The notes under the pieces: generated by a model | The model's input: the letters and a program-made list of their open reading frames with translations, nothing else | What the model was told of the DNA's origin: nothing | Database searches by the model: none | In this document: piece by piece, positions 28,265 to 36,202 of the stretch | Layout: the number at the start of each line of letters is the position of its first letter | How positions within the stretch are numbered: the first letter of the stretch is position 1 | Source of the DNA: Blastococcus sp. CT_GayMR16 | GTDB lineage: Bacteria; Actinomycetota; Actinomycetes; Mycobacteriales; Geodermatophilaceae | Assembly: GCF_004570875.1 (NCBI RefSeq) | Contig: NZ_SPQK01000010.1 | Span: forward strand, 86,136-150,135 | Reading direction: 5' to 3' | DNA length: 64,000 nt | Made by a program: the position numbers and the translations under genes

Positions 28265-28322
28265 GGCCCCCTTCCAGGGGCCCGCCCCGAGCGTGCGAGG
28301 GGTGGGGAGGAAGGGGGTCCTT
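28265..28322 (-). repeat. Palindromic repeat, family A, at the helicase stop
   Basis: Read in the gene's direction it starts AAGGACCCCCTTCC two to three bases after the helicase stop and ends GGAAGGGGGCC, with CCCCTCGCACGCTCGGGG in the centre. Both stems are perfect or nearly so. Compared with other copies the outer stem has changed on both sides (CTTCC/GGAAG instead of GTCC/GGAC). Confidence 0.75.
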
Positions 28323-28325
28323 CTA

Positions 28326-29873
28326 CTAGCTGGAGTAGCGCGAGGGCCGGCTGGGCCGACCGCCGCCGCCCGCACGCGGGCCGCGGTCGCCGTACGAACG
28401 CTCACCCGACGACGGACGGTCGCCGTAGGAGCGCTCACCGGCGGGACGCTCGCCGGCCGGACGGGGCTTGTCCCCGAACGAACGGCGCGGGCCGCCACGG
28501 TAGCCGCCGGTGGGACGGTCACCGTCCCGGCGCGGACGTCCGCCGGGCCCGCCGGGGCCACGGCGCATGTCGCGCTGGGTGCGCTCCTTGGGCTCGACCG
28601 CGACGCCGTTGGCGACGAGGTCGGTGATCGGGGCATCACCCGGACGGATCCGGACGACGTCCGGGTCCACCTTGGCCGAGCGGAACCGACGCTTGGACTG
28701 GCCGACCTGGTCGGGCAGCAGCAGCGAGACGACGACACCGGCGGCACCCGCGCGGGCGGTGCGGCCCGAACGGTGCAGGTAGGTCTTGGCGTCCGTCGGC
28801 GGGTCGTAGTGCAGGACCAGCGAGACGTCGTCCACGTGGATGCCGCGGGCGGCGACGTCGGTGGCGACGAGGACCGGCGAGCGGGCGTCGATGAACTCCT
28901 CCAGCGCACGCTTGCGCGCCGACTGGGGCAGTCCGCCGTGGATCGCCTCGGCCTTGATGCCGGCAGCCTTCAGGTTGTCGGCCAGCCGGTCCACGCCCAG
29001 CTGGGTGCGGGCGAAGATGATCGTGCGACCCGGGCGGCCGGCGAGCTCGGTGGCCACCTGCAGCTTGTCGCGGAAGGCGAGGCTGAAGGCCAGGTGCTCG
29101 GCCGGCGGGGCCTCGCCACCGGGGCGGACGACCTCGTGCCGGGCCGGGTCCTTGAGGTAGCGGCGGACCAGGGAGTCGACCTCGCCGTCCAGGGTGGCCG
29201 AGAACAGCAGCCGCTGGGCATTGCGGTCGGTCTGGTCGAGCAGCTCCTTGACGACCGGGAGGAACCCGAGGTCGGCCATGAAGTCGGCCTCGTCCAGCAC
29301 GGTGACGACGACCTCGGTGAGGCTCGCCTCGCCCTGGCTGATCAGGTCCTGCAGGCGGCCGGGCGTGGCGATGATGACGTCGACACCGCGGCGGAGCTGC
29401 TGGATCTGGCGGTACATCGGGGCACCGCCGTAGACGGTGGCGAGCTGGACGCCCATCGCCTGACCGAGGGGGGCCAGGGCGTCGTGCACCTGCTGCGCCA
29501 GCTCACGCGTCGGGACCAGGACGAGGCCACGCGGGGCGCGGCGGCCCTGCTTGGCGTCGGCACCGATGCGGGCGAGCAGCGGCAGGCCGAAGGCCAGCGT
29601 CTTGCCCGAGCCGGTGGCGGCCTTGCCGAGCACGTCACGCCCGGCGAGCGCGTCCGGCAGTGCGGAGGTCTGGATGGCGAACGGGCGGTGGATGCCGCGC
29701 CGCTCGAGTGCGGTCACCAGCGGCTGGGGCAGGCCCAGCTGGTGGAACGTCGGGCCGGTCGGGGCCTCCGGCTGCGCCTCGGCCGGGACCTCGACGGGGG
29801 CGTTCTCGATGGTGTTCTGAACAGTGTCGTCCGCCGAGTTGGACTCGAACGAGACAGGGTGGACCAAAGTCAT
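28326..29873 (-). CDS. DEAD-box ATP-dependent RNA helicase
   Basis: A 515-residue helicase: Q motif (TFHQLGLPQPLVTALERRG...PFAIQ), Walker A ATGSGKT, PTRELAQQ, TPGRL, Walker B DEAD (VLDEADFM), SAT, and the C-terminal RecA domain with VATDVAARGIHV and HRSGRTARAG. The last 90 residues are Arg/Gly-rich with SYGDR and GERP repeats, an RNA-binding tail. This resembles RhlE-type helicases used in ribosome or RNA turnover and cold response. ATG 29873 is chosen because the conserved part starts soon after it; GGAG is 11 bases upstream. The 5' leader is long (see 29874-30061). Confidence 0.92.
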   Translation of the reverse strand: MTLVHPVSFESNSADDTVQNTIENAPVEVPAEAQPEAPTGPTFHQLGLPQPLVTALERRGIHRPFAIQTSALPDALAGRDVLGKAATGSGKTLAFGLPLLARIGADAKQGRRAPRGLVLVPTRELAQQVHDALAPLGQAMGVQLATVYGGAPMYRQIQQLRRGVDVIIATPGRLQDLISQGEASLTEVVVTVLDEADFMADLGFLPVVKELLDQTDRNAQRLLFSATLDGEVDSLVRRYLKDPARHEVVRPGGEAPPAEHLAFSLAFRDKLQVATELAGRPGRTIIFARTQLGVDRLADNLKAAGIKAEAIHGGLPQSARKRALEEFIDARSPVLVATDVAARGIHVDDVSLVLHYDPPTDAKTYLHRSGRTARAGAAGVVVSLLLPDQVGQSKRRFRSAKVDPDVVRIRPGDAPITDLVANGVAVEPKERTQRDMRRGPGGPGGRPRRDGDRPTGGYRGGPRRSFGDKPRPAGERPAGERSYGDRPSSGERSYGDRGPRAGGGGRPSRPSRYSS

Positions 29874-30061
29874 GCGGGGTGGGGCTCCGATACAGCTCGG
29901 AGCGCGGCCCGTGAAAAGGGAGGGGCGCGGCCAGGTAGCCGGCGTCCTCACTGGCGATCAGCTGCGCCCAGGTATGGAACGCGGGATCTGCACGGATGCG
30001 CTCATGCCCGGACAAACCGTCCGGGAGGATGACCGGCCGTTGTGCCGGTACGCCTACGTTA
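29874..30061 (-). promoter_or_regulatory. Long 5' leader and promoter of the helicase gene
   Basis: A TAACGT -10 candidate (30061-30056) would start the transcript near 30049, giving a leader of about 175 bases. The leader has a perfect 7-bp hairpin, CCCGGAC - AAACC - GTCCGGG (30007-30025). Long leaders are common on DEAD-box helicase genes, where they can mediate autoregulation or cold control; this is inference here. The 64 bp beyond, to the end of add, show nothing distinct. Confidence 0.45.
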
Positions 30062-30125
30062 GCAGCGAAGATCGCCAGGCGATTCCCGAGACGGGGGTGG
30101 CCGCCGTCACGCCACCCGTCCGGGG

Positions 30126-31202
30126 TCAGCCGCGGAGGTCCGCGTATGCCTTGCTGACGATCTCCCCGAGCAGGCGCTTGCGGCCCGGCTCGGGGATGAA
30201 TGCGCCGGCCAGCGCGCGCTCGGTCACCGTCTGCACGTCGTCCCAGGACCAGCCGAAGGTGTCCGCGACGTCGGCGATCTCACTGCTGGCCGAGACCCCG
30301 CTCATCAGCCGGTTGTCGGTGTTGACGGTGACGGTGAAGCCGAGCCGGTGCAGCCGGTCGATCGGGTGGGCGGCGAGCGACGGGTACGCGCCGGTCTGCA
30401 CGTTGGACGACGGCGCGACCTCCAGCGGCACCCGCTCGTCGAGGACCCGCTGCGCCAGCGGTCCGAGCGTGCCGTCCTCGGCGACCTCGTCGGCGATCCG
30501 GATGCCGTGGCCCAGCCGCTCCGCGTGGGCGCCGTCCAGAGCGGCGCGGATGCTCTCGATGCCGGCGGCCTCCCCCGCATGGATCGTGCGGTGCGCGCGC
30601 TCCCGGTCCAGCAGCGCGATCGCGGCGGTCACGCGGTCCGGCGGGAAGCCGATCTCGGGGCCGGCCAGGTCGAAGCCCACGACCCCCGCGTCCCGGTACT
30701 TCACGACCAGGCGGGCGACTTCCTCCCAGCGGTCGGCCTGGCGCATCGCGCACAGCAGCGCCCCGACCTCGATGTACCCCCCTGCCGCGGTGGCCTCCGC
30801 GCAGCCGGCGGCGAAGCCGGCCACCATCGCCTCCACGACCGCCTCGATGGCCAGCCCGTTCGCGGTCGACAGCTCGGGGGCGAAGCGCACCTCGGCGTAG
30901 AGCACCCCGTCGGCGGCCAGGTCCAGTGCGCACTCCCGGGCCACCCGGTGGATGGCGTCGGGGTGCTGCATCACGCCGACGGTGTGCGCGAAGGTCTCGA
31001 GGTACTGCACGAGGGACCCGGAATCGGCCGCCTGCCGGAACCAGGTGCCCAGGCTCTCGGCGTCGGCGGCGGGGAGGTCGCGGTAGCCGTGCTCGTCGGC
31101 GAGCTCCAGGACGGTCTGCGGTCGCAGGCCGCCGTCCAGGTGGTCGTGGAGCAGGACCTTGGGGGCGCGGGCGACGTTCTCGGCAGTCAGCGGTGCAGGC
31201 AC
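30126..31202 (-). CDS. add: Adenosine deaminase
   Basis: A 358-residue zinc enzyme converting (deoxy)adenosine to (deoxy)inosine. The metal and catalytic blocks are all present: HDHLDGGL (HxH near 18-20), TIHAGEAAG with the catalytic His/Glu region, GHGIRI, EVAPSSNVQTGA and TVNTDNR. GTG 31202 is set by TACGTT six bases upstream (31214-31209). It sits near deoA and cdd as in M. tuberculosis, but here an ABC-2 exporter has come between. Confidence 0.95.
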   Translation of the reverse strand: MPAPLTAENVARAPKVLLHDHLDGGLRPQTVLELADEHGYRDLPAADAESLGTWFRQAADSGSLVQYLETFAHTVGVMQHPDAIHRVARECALDLAADGVLYAEVRFAPELSTANGLAIEAVVEAMVAGFAAGCAEATAAGGYIEVGALLCAMRQADRWEEVARLVVKYRDAGVVGFDLAGPEIGFPPDRVTAAIALLDRERAHRTIHAGEAAGIESIRAALDGAHAERLGHGIRIADEVAEDGTLGPLAQRVLDERVPLEVAPSSNVQTGAYPSLAAHPIDRLHRLGFTVTVNTDNRLMSGVSASSEIADVADTFGWSWDDVQTVTERALAGAFIPEPGRKRLLGEIVSKAYADLRG

Positions 31203-31208
31203 CGAAGG

Positions 31209-31214
31209 AACGTA
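31209..31214 (-). promoter_or_regulatory. Predicted leaderless -10 element of add
   Basis: TACGTT on the minus strand, six bases before GTG 31202. Confidence 0.6.
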
Positions 31215-31216
31215 GC

Positions 31217-32038
31217 TCAGCCTGCTGAACGATCCTGCCAACGGAAGGTGGCGACACAGAGCAGCAGGCCGGCCACGCACCACAGGGCCAGCACGATCGC
31301 CACCCGGCCGAGCTCCCAGGAGCCGGCCGGTTCCTCGGCCGCGAGGAAGTCGGGGAGGAAGACCGATCGCAGGCCCTGCGCCATCCACTTCAGGGGGAAG
31401 AACGAGGCGATCGTCTGCATCCAGACCGGCACCTGGCTGAACTGGAAGAACACGCCGGAGATGAACTGCAGGACCAGGGCGATCGGGGTGACCATCGCCG
31501 ACGCGGAGCGACCGTTCTTGGCCAGGCTGGAGACGGCGATCCCGAGCAGGGTGCAGGACGCCGAACCGAGGGTCGCGACCCAGAGGAACGTGAACCAGTC
31601 GCTGCCCGACGGCAGGTCGATGCCGTAGGCGAACACGCCGACCGCCAGCAGGATCGCGATGATCAGCACGGTGACGGCGAGGACCTGCACGATCTTCCCG
31701 ACGAAGTAGGCGCTCTTCGGCATCGGCGTGCCGACCAGGCCCTTGAGCGTCCCGTCCGACCGCTCGGTGGCGATGCTGATCGCCATGTTCTGCAGGCTGG
31801 CGCCGAGGATCCCCGCAGCGATGATCCCGGCCATGAAGTACTGGGTGAAGGTGACCCCGCCGCCGATGTCGTAGTCGAGGACGGCCCCGAACACCACCAG
31901 CAGGATCACCGGGAACGCGAGGGTGAACACGACCGACTCGCGCTGCCGGAAGAACTCCTTGAGCTCCACCGAGGCCCGGGTCCGGTAGACGGTGGCGAGG
32001 GACGGCAGGACGACGCCCGTGCGGGTGGTGGTGGTCAT
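31217..32038 (-). CDS. ABC-2 type transporter permease
   Basis: A 273-residue membrane protein with six predicted helices. It has the ABC-2 signature order: an N-terminal cytoplasmic helix ending FRQRESVVFTLAFPVILLVVFG, the conserved ERSDGTLKGLVGTPM loop, then VQVLAVTVLIIAILL and the QFISGVFFQFSQVPVWMQ segment. Together with the ATPase whose stop overlaps its ATG (ATGA, 32038-32035) it forms a two-gene exporter. Substrate unknown; antibiotic or lipid export is common in the family. Confidence 0.88.
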   Translation of the reverse strand: MTTTTRTGVVLPSLATVYRTRASVELKEFFRQRESVVFTLAFPVILLVVFGAVLDYDIGGGVTFTQYFMAGIIAAGILGASLQNMAISIATERSDGTLKGLVGTPMPKSAYFVGKIVQVLAVTVLIIAILLAVGVFAYGIDLPSGSDWFTFLWVATLGSASCTLLGIAVSSLAKNGRSASAMVTPIALVLQFISGVFFQFSQVPVWMQTIASFFPLKWMAQGLRSVFLPDFLAAEEPAGSWELGRVAIVLALWCVAGLLLCVATFRWQDRSAG

Positions 32039-32931
32039 GAGCGCTCGCCGATCATCTGCAGGTAGACGTCCTCGAGGGTCGGCCGGGCCACGGAGAGCTC
32101 CGGGATCTCGCCCTGGAACCGCCCCGCGAGCTCCCGGACGAACGCCGTCGGGAAACTGGTGGCCTCGCTGCGCCGCGCGCCGTCCTCGTGCCAGCTGACG
32201 ACGGCCGGCGCGGTCTCCCGGCCGCCCAGCGCCGAGGGGACGGCGACCTCGACGAGCCGGCCGCGGGCGATCACGCCCACCCGGTCGGCGAGCGCCTCGG
32301 CCTCGTCGAGGTAGTGCGTGGTCAGCAGCATCGTGGTGCCCAGGTCGCGCAGCGACCGGATCAGCGACCAGAACTGGCGCCGCGCCTCGGGGTCGAAACC
32401 GGTGGTCGGCTCGTCGAGGAACAGCAGCGTGGGCCGCCCGACGATGCCCAGCGCGACGTCGAGCCTGCGGCGCTGACCGCCCGACAGCGTCTTCGCCCGC
32501 GACTTCGCCTTCTCGGTGAGGCCGACCAGTCCCAGGACCTCGTCGGGGTCACGGGGGTCGGGATAGTAGGAGGCCTGCGCCTGCAGCAGCTCGCGGCAGG
32601 TCAGCTGGCTGTCACCGGCGCCGGACTGCAGCACGATGCCCAGCTGCGCTTTCCACCGGCGACCGCCGTCCGACGGGTTCTCGCCGAGCACGTGGACCGC
32701 ACCGGCGTCCTGCGTCCGGTAGCCCTCGCAGATCTCGACCGTCGTGGTCTTGCCCGCGCCGTTGGGCCCGAGCAGGGCGAAGATCTCACCCCGCCGGATG
32801 TCGAGGTCGAGCCCGTCGACCGCGACGAAGTCCCCGTACCGCTTCACGAGGCCCCGGATGGAGATGGCGGCGTCCGGATCGAGTGCCTCACCGGTGCGCG
32901 GGCGCACGGCGGCCGCAGAGCTGGCTGTCAC
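32035..32931 (-). CDS. ABC transporter ATP-binding protein (ABC-2 exporter)
   Basis: A 298-residue ATPase. Walker A is LLGPNGAGKTT, the signature TLSGGQRRRLDVALG, Walker B LLFLDEPTTGFD, and the switch His is in TTHYLDEAE. The C-terminal extension is typical of DrrA-like exporters. The GTG at 32931 (VTASSAAAV) is six bases after GACTGT and is the best start; longer upstream reading is open but poorly coding. It is separated by 126 bp from the end of deoA. Confidence 0.88.
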   Translation of the reverse strand: MTASSAAAVRPRTGEALDPDAAISIRGLVKRYGDFVAVDGLDLDIRRGEIFALLGPNGAGKTTTVEICEGYRTQDAGAVHVLGENPSDGGRRWKAQLGIVLQSGAGDSQLTCRELLQAQASYYPDPRDPDEVLGLVGLTEKAKSRAKTLSGGQRRRLDVALGIVGRPTLLFLDEPTTGFDPEARRQFWSLIRSLRDLGTTMLLTTHYLDEAEALADRVGVIARGRLVEVAVPSALGGRETAPAVVSWHEDGARRSEATSFPTAFVRELAGRFQGEIPELSVARPTLEDVYLQMIGERS

Positions 32932-33057
32932 GAGGGAACAGTCTCCCCCCTGTCGCGCCGAGTGGGCCCCGGAGGGGTCCGCGCAGGCGCGACGCAGCGG
33001 CTCCACGGCGACCGGGCACGGCACCTGGCCGCGGTGCGACCCGGAGGGTCGCAGTGT

Positions 33058-34326
33058 CTAGGTGATGCGGTCCAGGATCAGCGGGAGCGGCTGGTCGTCG
33101 GTGTCGACGCCGATCGCACCCTCGAGGGCCTCGAGCGCCCGGGGGATGCGCTCGGCGTCGTCGGTCTGCAGCTCCAGGAGCGGCTGACCGGCGGTCACCT
33201 GCTCCCCCACGCCGGCCCGCCAGAGCACTCCGGCGGCGGCCGACACCGGGTCCTCCTTGCGGGCCCGCCCGGCGCCCAGCCGCCACGCGGCCACGCCGAG
33301 CGCGAACGCGTCGAGCCGCGTCAGGGTGCCGGTCGCCGGCGCCATGACCACGTGCGTCTCCGCCGGCTTCGGCAGCGGCGCGTCGGGGTCCCCGCCCTGG
33401 GCGGCGATCATGCGACGCCAGACGTCCATGGCCCGGCCGTCGGCCAGCGCCTCCGCCGGATCGACGTCCTCCCGCCCGGCGCCGGCCAGCATCTCGCGGG
33501 CGAGCGCCAGGGTCAGCTCGACGACGTCGGCCGGCCCACCACCGGCGAGCACCTCGACCGACTCGGCCACCTCGACGGCGTTTCCCGCAGCGCGGCCCAG
33601 CGGCCGGTCCATCGCCGTCACCAGCGCGACGGTCCGCACCCCGGCCGCCTCGCCGAGGCCGACCATCGTGCGGGCCAGGGTGCGCGCGTCCTCGGCGTCC
33701 TTCATGAACGCCCCGGAGCCGGTCTTCACGTCCAGGACGAGGGCGTCGGCGCCCTCGGCGATCTTCTTGCTCATGATCGAACTGGCGATCAGCGGGATGG
33801 ACTCCACGGTGCCGGTGACGTCGCGGAGCGCGTAGAGCTTCTTGTCCGCCGGGGCGAGGTCGTTGCCCGCGGCGCAGATGACCGCCCCGACCTCGCGCAG
33901 CTGGCGAAGGTAGGCCTCCTCGTGCACGTCGGCCCGCCAGCCCGGGATCGCCTCGAGCTTGTCCAGGGTGCCGCCGGTGTGGCCCAGCCCGCGCCCGGAC
34001 AGCTGAGGGACGGCGACCCCGCAGGCGGCGACCAGCGGCGCGAGCGGCAGCGTGATCTTGTCGCCCACCCCGCCCGTCGAGTGCTTGTCGGCGGTCGGGC
34101 GGCCGAGCGAGGAGAGGTCCTTGCGCTCGCCCGAGTCGATCATCGCCTGGGTCCACACGGCGAGCTCGTCGACGGACATCCCGCGGAAGAACACCGCCAT
34201 GAGCAGGGCGCTCATCTGCTCGTCGGGGACGGCGCCCCGCGTGTAGGCGTCGATCACCCAGCGGATCTGCTCAGCCGACAGCGTCCCGCCGTCCCGCTTC
34301 GTGCGCAGCACATCGATGGCGTCCAT
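33058..34326 (-). CDS. deoA: Thymidine phosphorylase (pyrimidine-nucleoside phosphorylase)
   Basis: A 422-residue enzyme splitting thymidine/deoxyuridine into base and deoxyribose-1-phosphate. The phosphate-binding KHSTGGVGDK motif, the family signature SGRGLGHTGGTLDKLEAIPG and the KTGSGAFMKD block are intact. ATG 34326 shares one base with the cdd stop (TGATG), so the two are coupled. It is the last gene of the importer-cdd-deoA operon. Confidence 0.95.
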   Translation of the reverse strand: MDAIDVLRTKRDGGTLSAEQIRWVIDAYTRGAVPDEQMSALLMAVFFRGMSVDELAVWTQAMIDSGERKDLSSLGRPTADKHSTGGVGDKITLPLAPLVAACGVAVPQLSGRGLGHTGGTLDKLEAIPGWRADVHEEAYLRQLREVGAVICAAGNDLAPADKKLYALRDVTGTVESIPLIASSIMSKKIAEGADALVLDVKTGSGAFMKDAEDARTLARTMVGLGEAAGVRTVALVTAMDRPLGRAAGNAVEVAESVEVLAGGGPADVVELTLALAREMLAGAGREDVDPAEALADGRAMDVWRRMIAAQGGDPDAPLPKPAETHVVMAPATGTLTRLDAFALGVAAWRLGAGRARKEDPVSAAAGVLWRAGVGEQVTAGQPLLELQTDDAERIPRALEALEGAIGVDTDDQPLPLILDRIT

Positions 34327-34766
34327 CAGGCGTCCCGTTCCGCGGCGCGCTGGTCCTTGAGGGCTGCCGCCGCTAGGTCCTCGGGCCCGAAGGCGTCCGG
34401 CAGCACCTCGCGCATCGGCACGATGCCGAGGGAGACCGTCTCGATGAGCATGTCGGCCCCGCCGTGCTCCCACAGCAGCTGCCGGCAGCGGCCGCACGGC
34501 ATCAGCGGCTGCCCGTCGCCGCCGACGCAGGCGACGGCGACCAGCCGGCCCCCGCCGGTACGGGCGAGATCGCTGACCATGCCGCACTCGGCGCAGAGGC
34601 CGAGCCCGTAGGAGGCGTTCTCCACGTTGCAGCCGGTGACCAGCCGCCCGTCGTCCACCAGTCCGGCGACGCCGACCGGGAACTTCGAGTACGGCGCGTA
34701 GGCGTGGGTCATCGCCTCCCGGGCCGCCGCACGGAGGGCGTCCCAGTCCGGTGCCGGCCGCGTCAC
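34326..34766 (-). CDS. cdd: Cytidine deaminase
   Basis: A 146-residue zinc enzyme converting (deoxy)cytidine to (deoxy)uridine, the substrate of DeoA. The zinc ligands and catalytic glutamate are in LCAECGM and MPCGRCRQLL; YSKFPVGVA and GCNVENASYG bind the nucleoside. GTG 34766 has GGGAG about seven bases upstream, and overlaps the stop of a micro-ORF (GTGA) that fills the gap to the permease gene. Confidence 0.95.
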   Translation of the reverse strand: MTRPAPDWDALRAAAREAMTHAYAPYSKFPVGVAGLVDDGRLVTGCNVENASYGLGLCAECGMVSDLARTGGGRLVAVACVGGDGQPLMPCGRCRQLLWEHGGADMLIETVSLGIVPMREVLPDAFGPEDLAAAALKDQRAAERDA

Positions 34767-34840
34767 AGTTCGCTCCCGCGGCTTGCTCCGCTCCTCGCTC
34801 GCTGGCGCTCGCTGCGATGCTCACGCGCCTGTCCGCTCAC
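34763..34840 (-). CDS. Intercistronic micro-ORF, 25 residues, between permease and cdd
   Basis: One base after the permease stop a GTG begins a 25-codon frame (V-SGQAREHRSERQRARSGASR-GSEL) whose TGA lies within the GTGA start of cdd. The layout is that of the two MIRU-like elements at 15970 and 36122. The sequence is different except for a shared GAGCGCCAGCGAG stretch in a different register, so it belongs to another or much diverged family. The GGGAG that serves cdd lies inside it. Confidence 0.5.
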   Translation of the reverse strand: MSGQAREHRSERQRARSGASRGSEL

Positions 34841-34841
34841 G

Positions 34842-36125
34842 TCAGCTCTCTCCTCGTCGGTACACCAGTCCGTCGGCCTGCGGCATGCGCAATCGCTGCG
34901 ACGCCAGCGACAGGACCAGCAGCGTCGTCAGGTGCGGGGTGAAGGACACGATGCCCGGCGGCAGCTCGTCGATGGTCAGGTAGCCGACGAACGCTGCGAC
35001 GGCCACGACCGCGGCGATCCCGCCCGCGAGCAGCTGATGGCGCAGCACCTGACGGACGGCGAGGACCGCGAGCAGCACGGCGACCAGCAGCAGGAGCGCG
35101 ACGACCGCCGTCCGGCTGCGGAGCTGGAGGGCGTCGGCGAACCCGAAGAGGCCCGCACCGGCGGCCAGGCCACCCGGCCGCCAGTTGCCGAAGATCAGCG
35201 CGGCCAGACCGATGAATCCGCGCCCGTTGGTCTGGTTCTCCCGGTAGATGCCGGCGATGAAGACCAGGAACACGCCACCGAGCCCGGCCAGCCCGCCGGA
35301 GATGACCACCGCGATGTACTTCATCCGGTAGACCGGGACACCCAGGGAGTCCGCCGCCGCCGGGTTCTCCCCGCACGAGCGCAGCCGCAGCCCGAACGAC
35401 GTGCGCCAGAGCACCAGGTAGGTCACCGGGATGAGCAGCACGGCCAGCACGGTCACGATGGCCACGATGCTGGTCACCCCGCGCAGCACGCCGGCGAGGT
35501 CGCTCAGCAGGAACCAGTGCTTCTGCTCGAGGTCGCCCAGCAGGTCCGGTCCGGAGGACAGCACCGGGAGCGAGAAGGACGGCGGCTTGCTCGACACGGG
35601 CGGGGACTGCGTGACACCGCCACCGGCCGGGTTGTCGGTGAAGAAGAGCTCGGAGAGGAAGCGCGCCACCCCGGCCGCCAGGATGTTGATGGCGACGCCG
35701 GAGACCACGTGGTCGACGCCGAACGTCACGGTGGCCAGGGCGTGCAGCAGCCCGCCCAGCGCGCCGAAGAGCACGCCGCCGACCAGGGCCGCGCCCCAGC
35801 CCCACTGGTAGCCGGCGAAACCGGCCCCCCAGGTGCCGAGGATCATCATTCCCTCGAGGCCGATGTTGACCACGCCGGCCCGCTCGGAGAACAGGCCGCC
35901 GAGGGCGGCGAGCCCGATCGGCACGGCCAGGAGCAGCGCCGCCGACATCGTCGACGAGGACGTCAGGGCGTTCTCGCCGCTGATCGCCCGGACGATCGAG
36001 AACAGCACGAGCCCGGCGACGGCCAGCCAGAGCGCCCGCCGGACCGGTCCCCCGCCGGTGAGCAGGTCGGTGATCGGCCCACGGCTCGGCCGGGCGTCGG
36101 GTGTCGTCGTCACAGCGGTGCTCAT
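34842..36125 (-). CDS. Nucleoside ABC transporter permease (BmpC/YufQ-type)
   Basis: A 427-residue membrane protein with about ten helices. It has the branched-chain/ribose permease superfamily pattern: LAALGGLFSERAGVVNIGLEGMM, the conserved EAA-like loop GENPAAADSLGVPVYRMKY, and AAADS region followed by GGLAGLGGVF. With the second permease it forms the heterodimeric channel of a nucleoside importer. ATG 36125 has a strong GAGGAGGA site, which is part of the repeat element that fills the gap to the preceding permease. Confidence 0.9.
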   Translation of the reverse strand: MSTAVTTTPDARPSRGPITDLLTGGGPVRRALWLAVAGLVLFSIVRAISGENALTSSSTMSAALLLAVPIGLAALGGLFSERAGVVNIGLEGMMILGTWGAGFAGYQWGWGAALVGGVLFGALGGLLHALATVTFGVDHVVSGVAINILAAGVARFLSELFFTDNPAGGGVTQSPPVSSKPPSFSLPVLSSGPDLLGDLEQKHWFLLSDLAGVLRGVTSIVAIVTVLAVLLIPVTYLVLWRTSFGLRLRSCGENPAAADSLGVPVYRMKYIAVVISGGLAGLGGVFLVFIAGIYRENQTNGRGFIGLAALIFGNWRPGGLAAGAGLFGFADALQLRSRTAVVALLLLVAVLLAVLAVRQVLRHQLLAGGIAAVVAVAAFVGYLTIDELPPGIVSFTPHLTTLLVLSLASQRLRMPQADGLVYRRGES

Positions 36126-36202
36126 GCGTCCTCCTCGCTGACGCTCGTCGACCGCGTTCGCGGAGCTGCTCTGTCCTCTGGTGAGCTCGCACGCTCGCTC
36201 AC
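36122..36202 (-). CDS. MIRU-like intercistronic element, second copy, 26-residue micro-ORF
   Basis: Its GTG overlaps the stop of the upstream permease (GTGA, 36202-36199) and its TGA overlaps the ATG of the downstream permease (ATGA, 36125-36122). The frame has 26 codons plus stop, exactly as the copy at 15970-16050. The two share 16 of 26 residues (ERAS, AAPRTR, TS, SEE blocks) and about 84 percent of bases without any gap. The central CCGCGAACGCGG palindrome is identical in both. The final GAGGAGGA is the ribosome site of the next gene. Confidence 0.75.
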   Translation of the reverse strand: MSERASSPEDRAAPRTRSTSVSEEDA

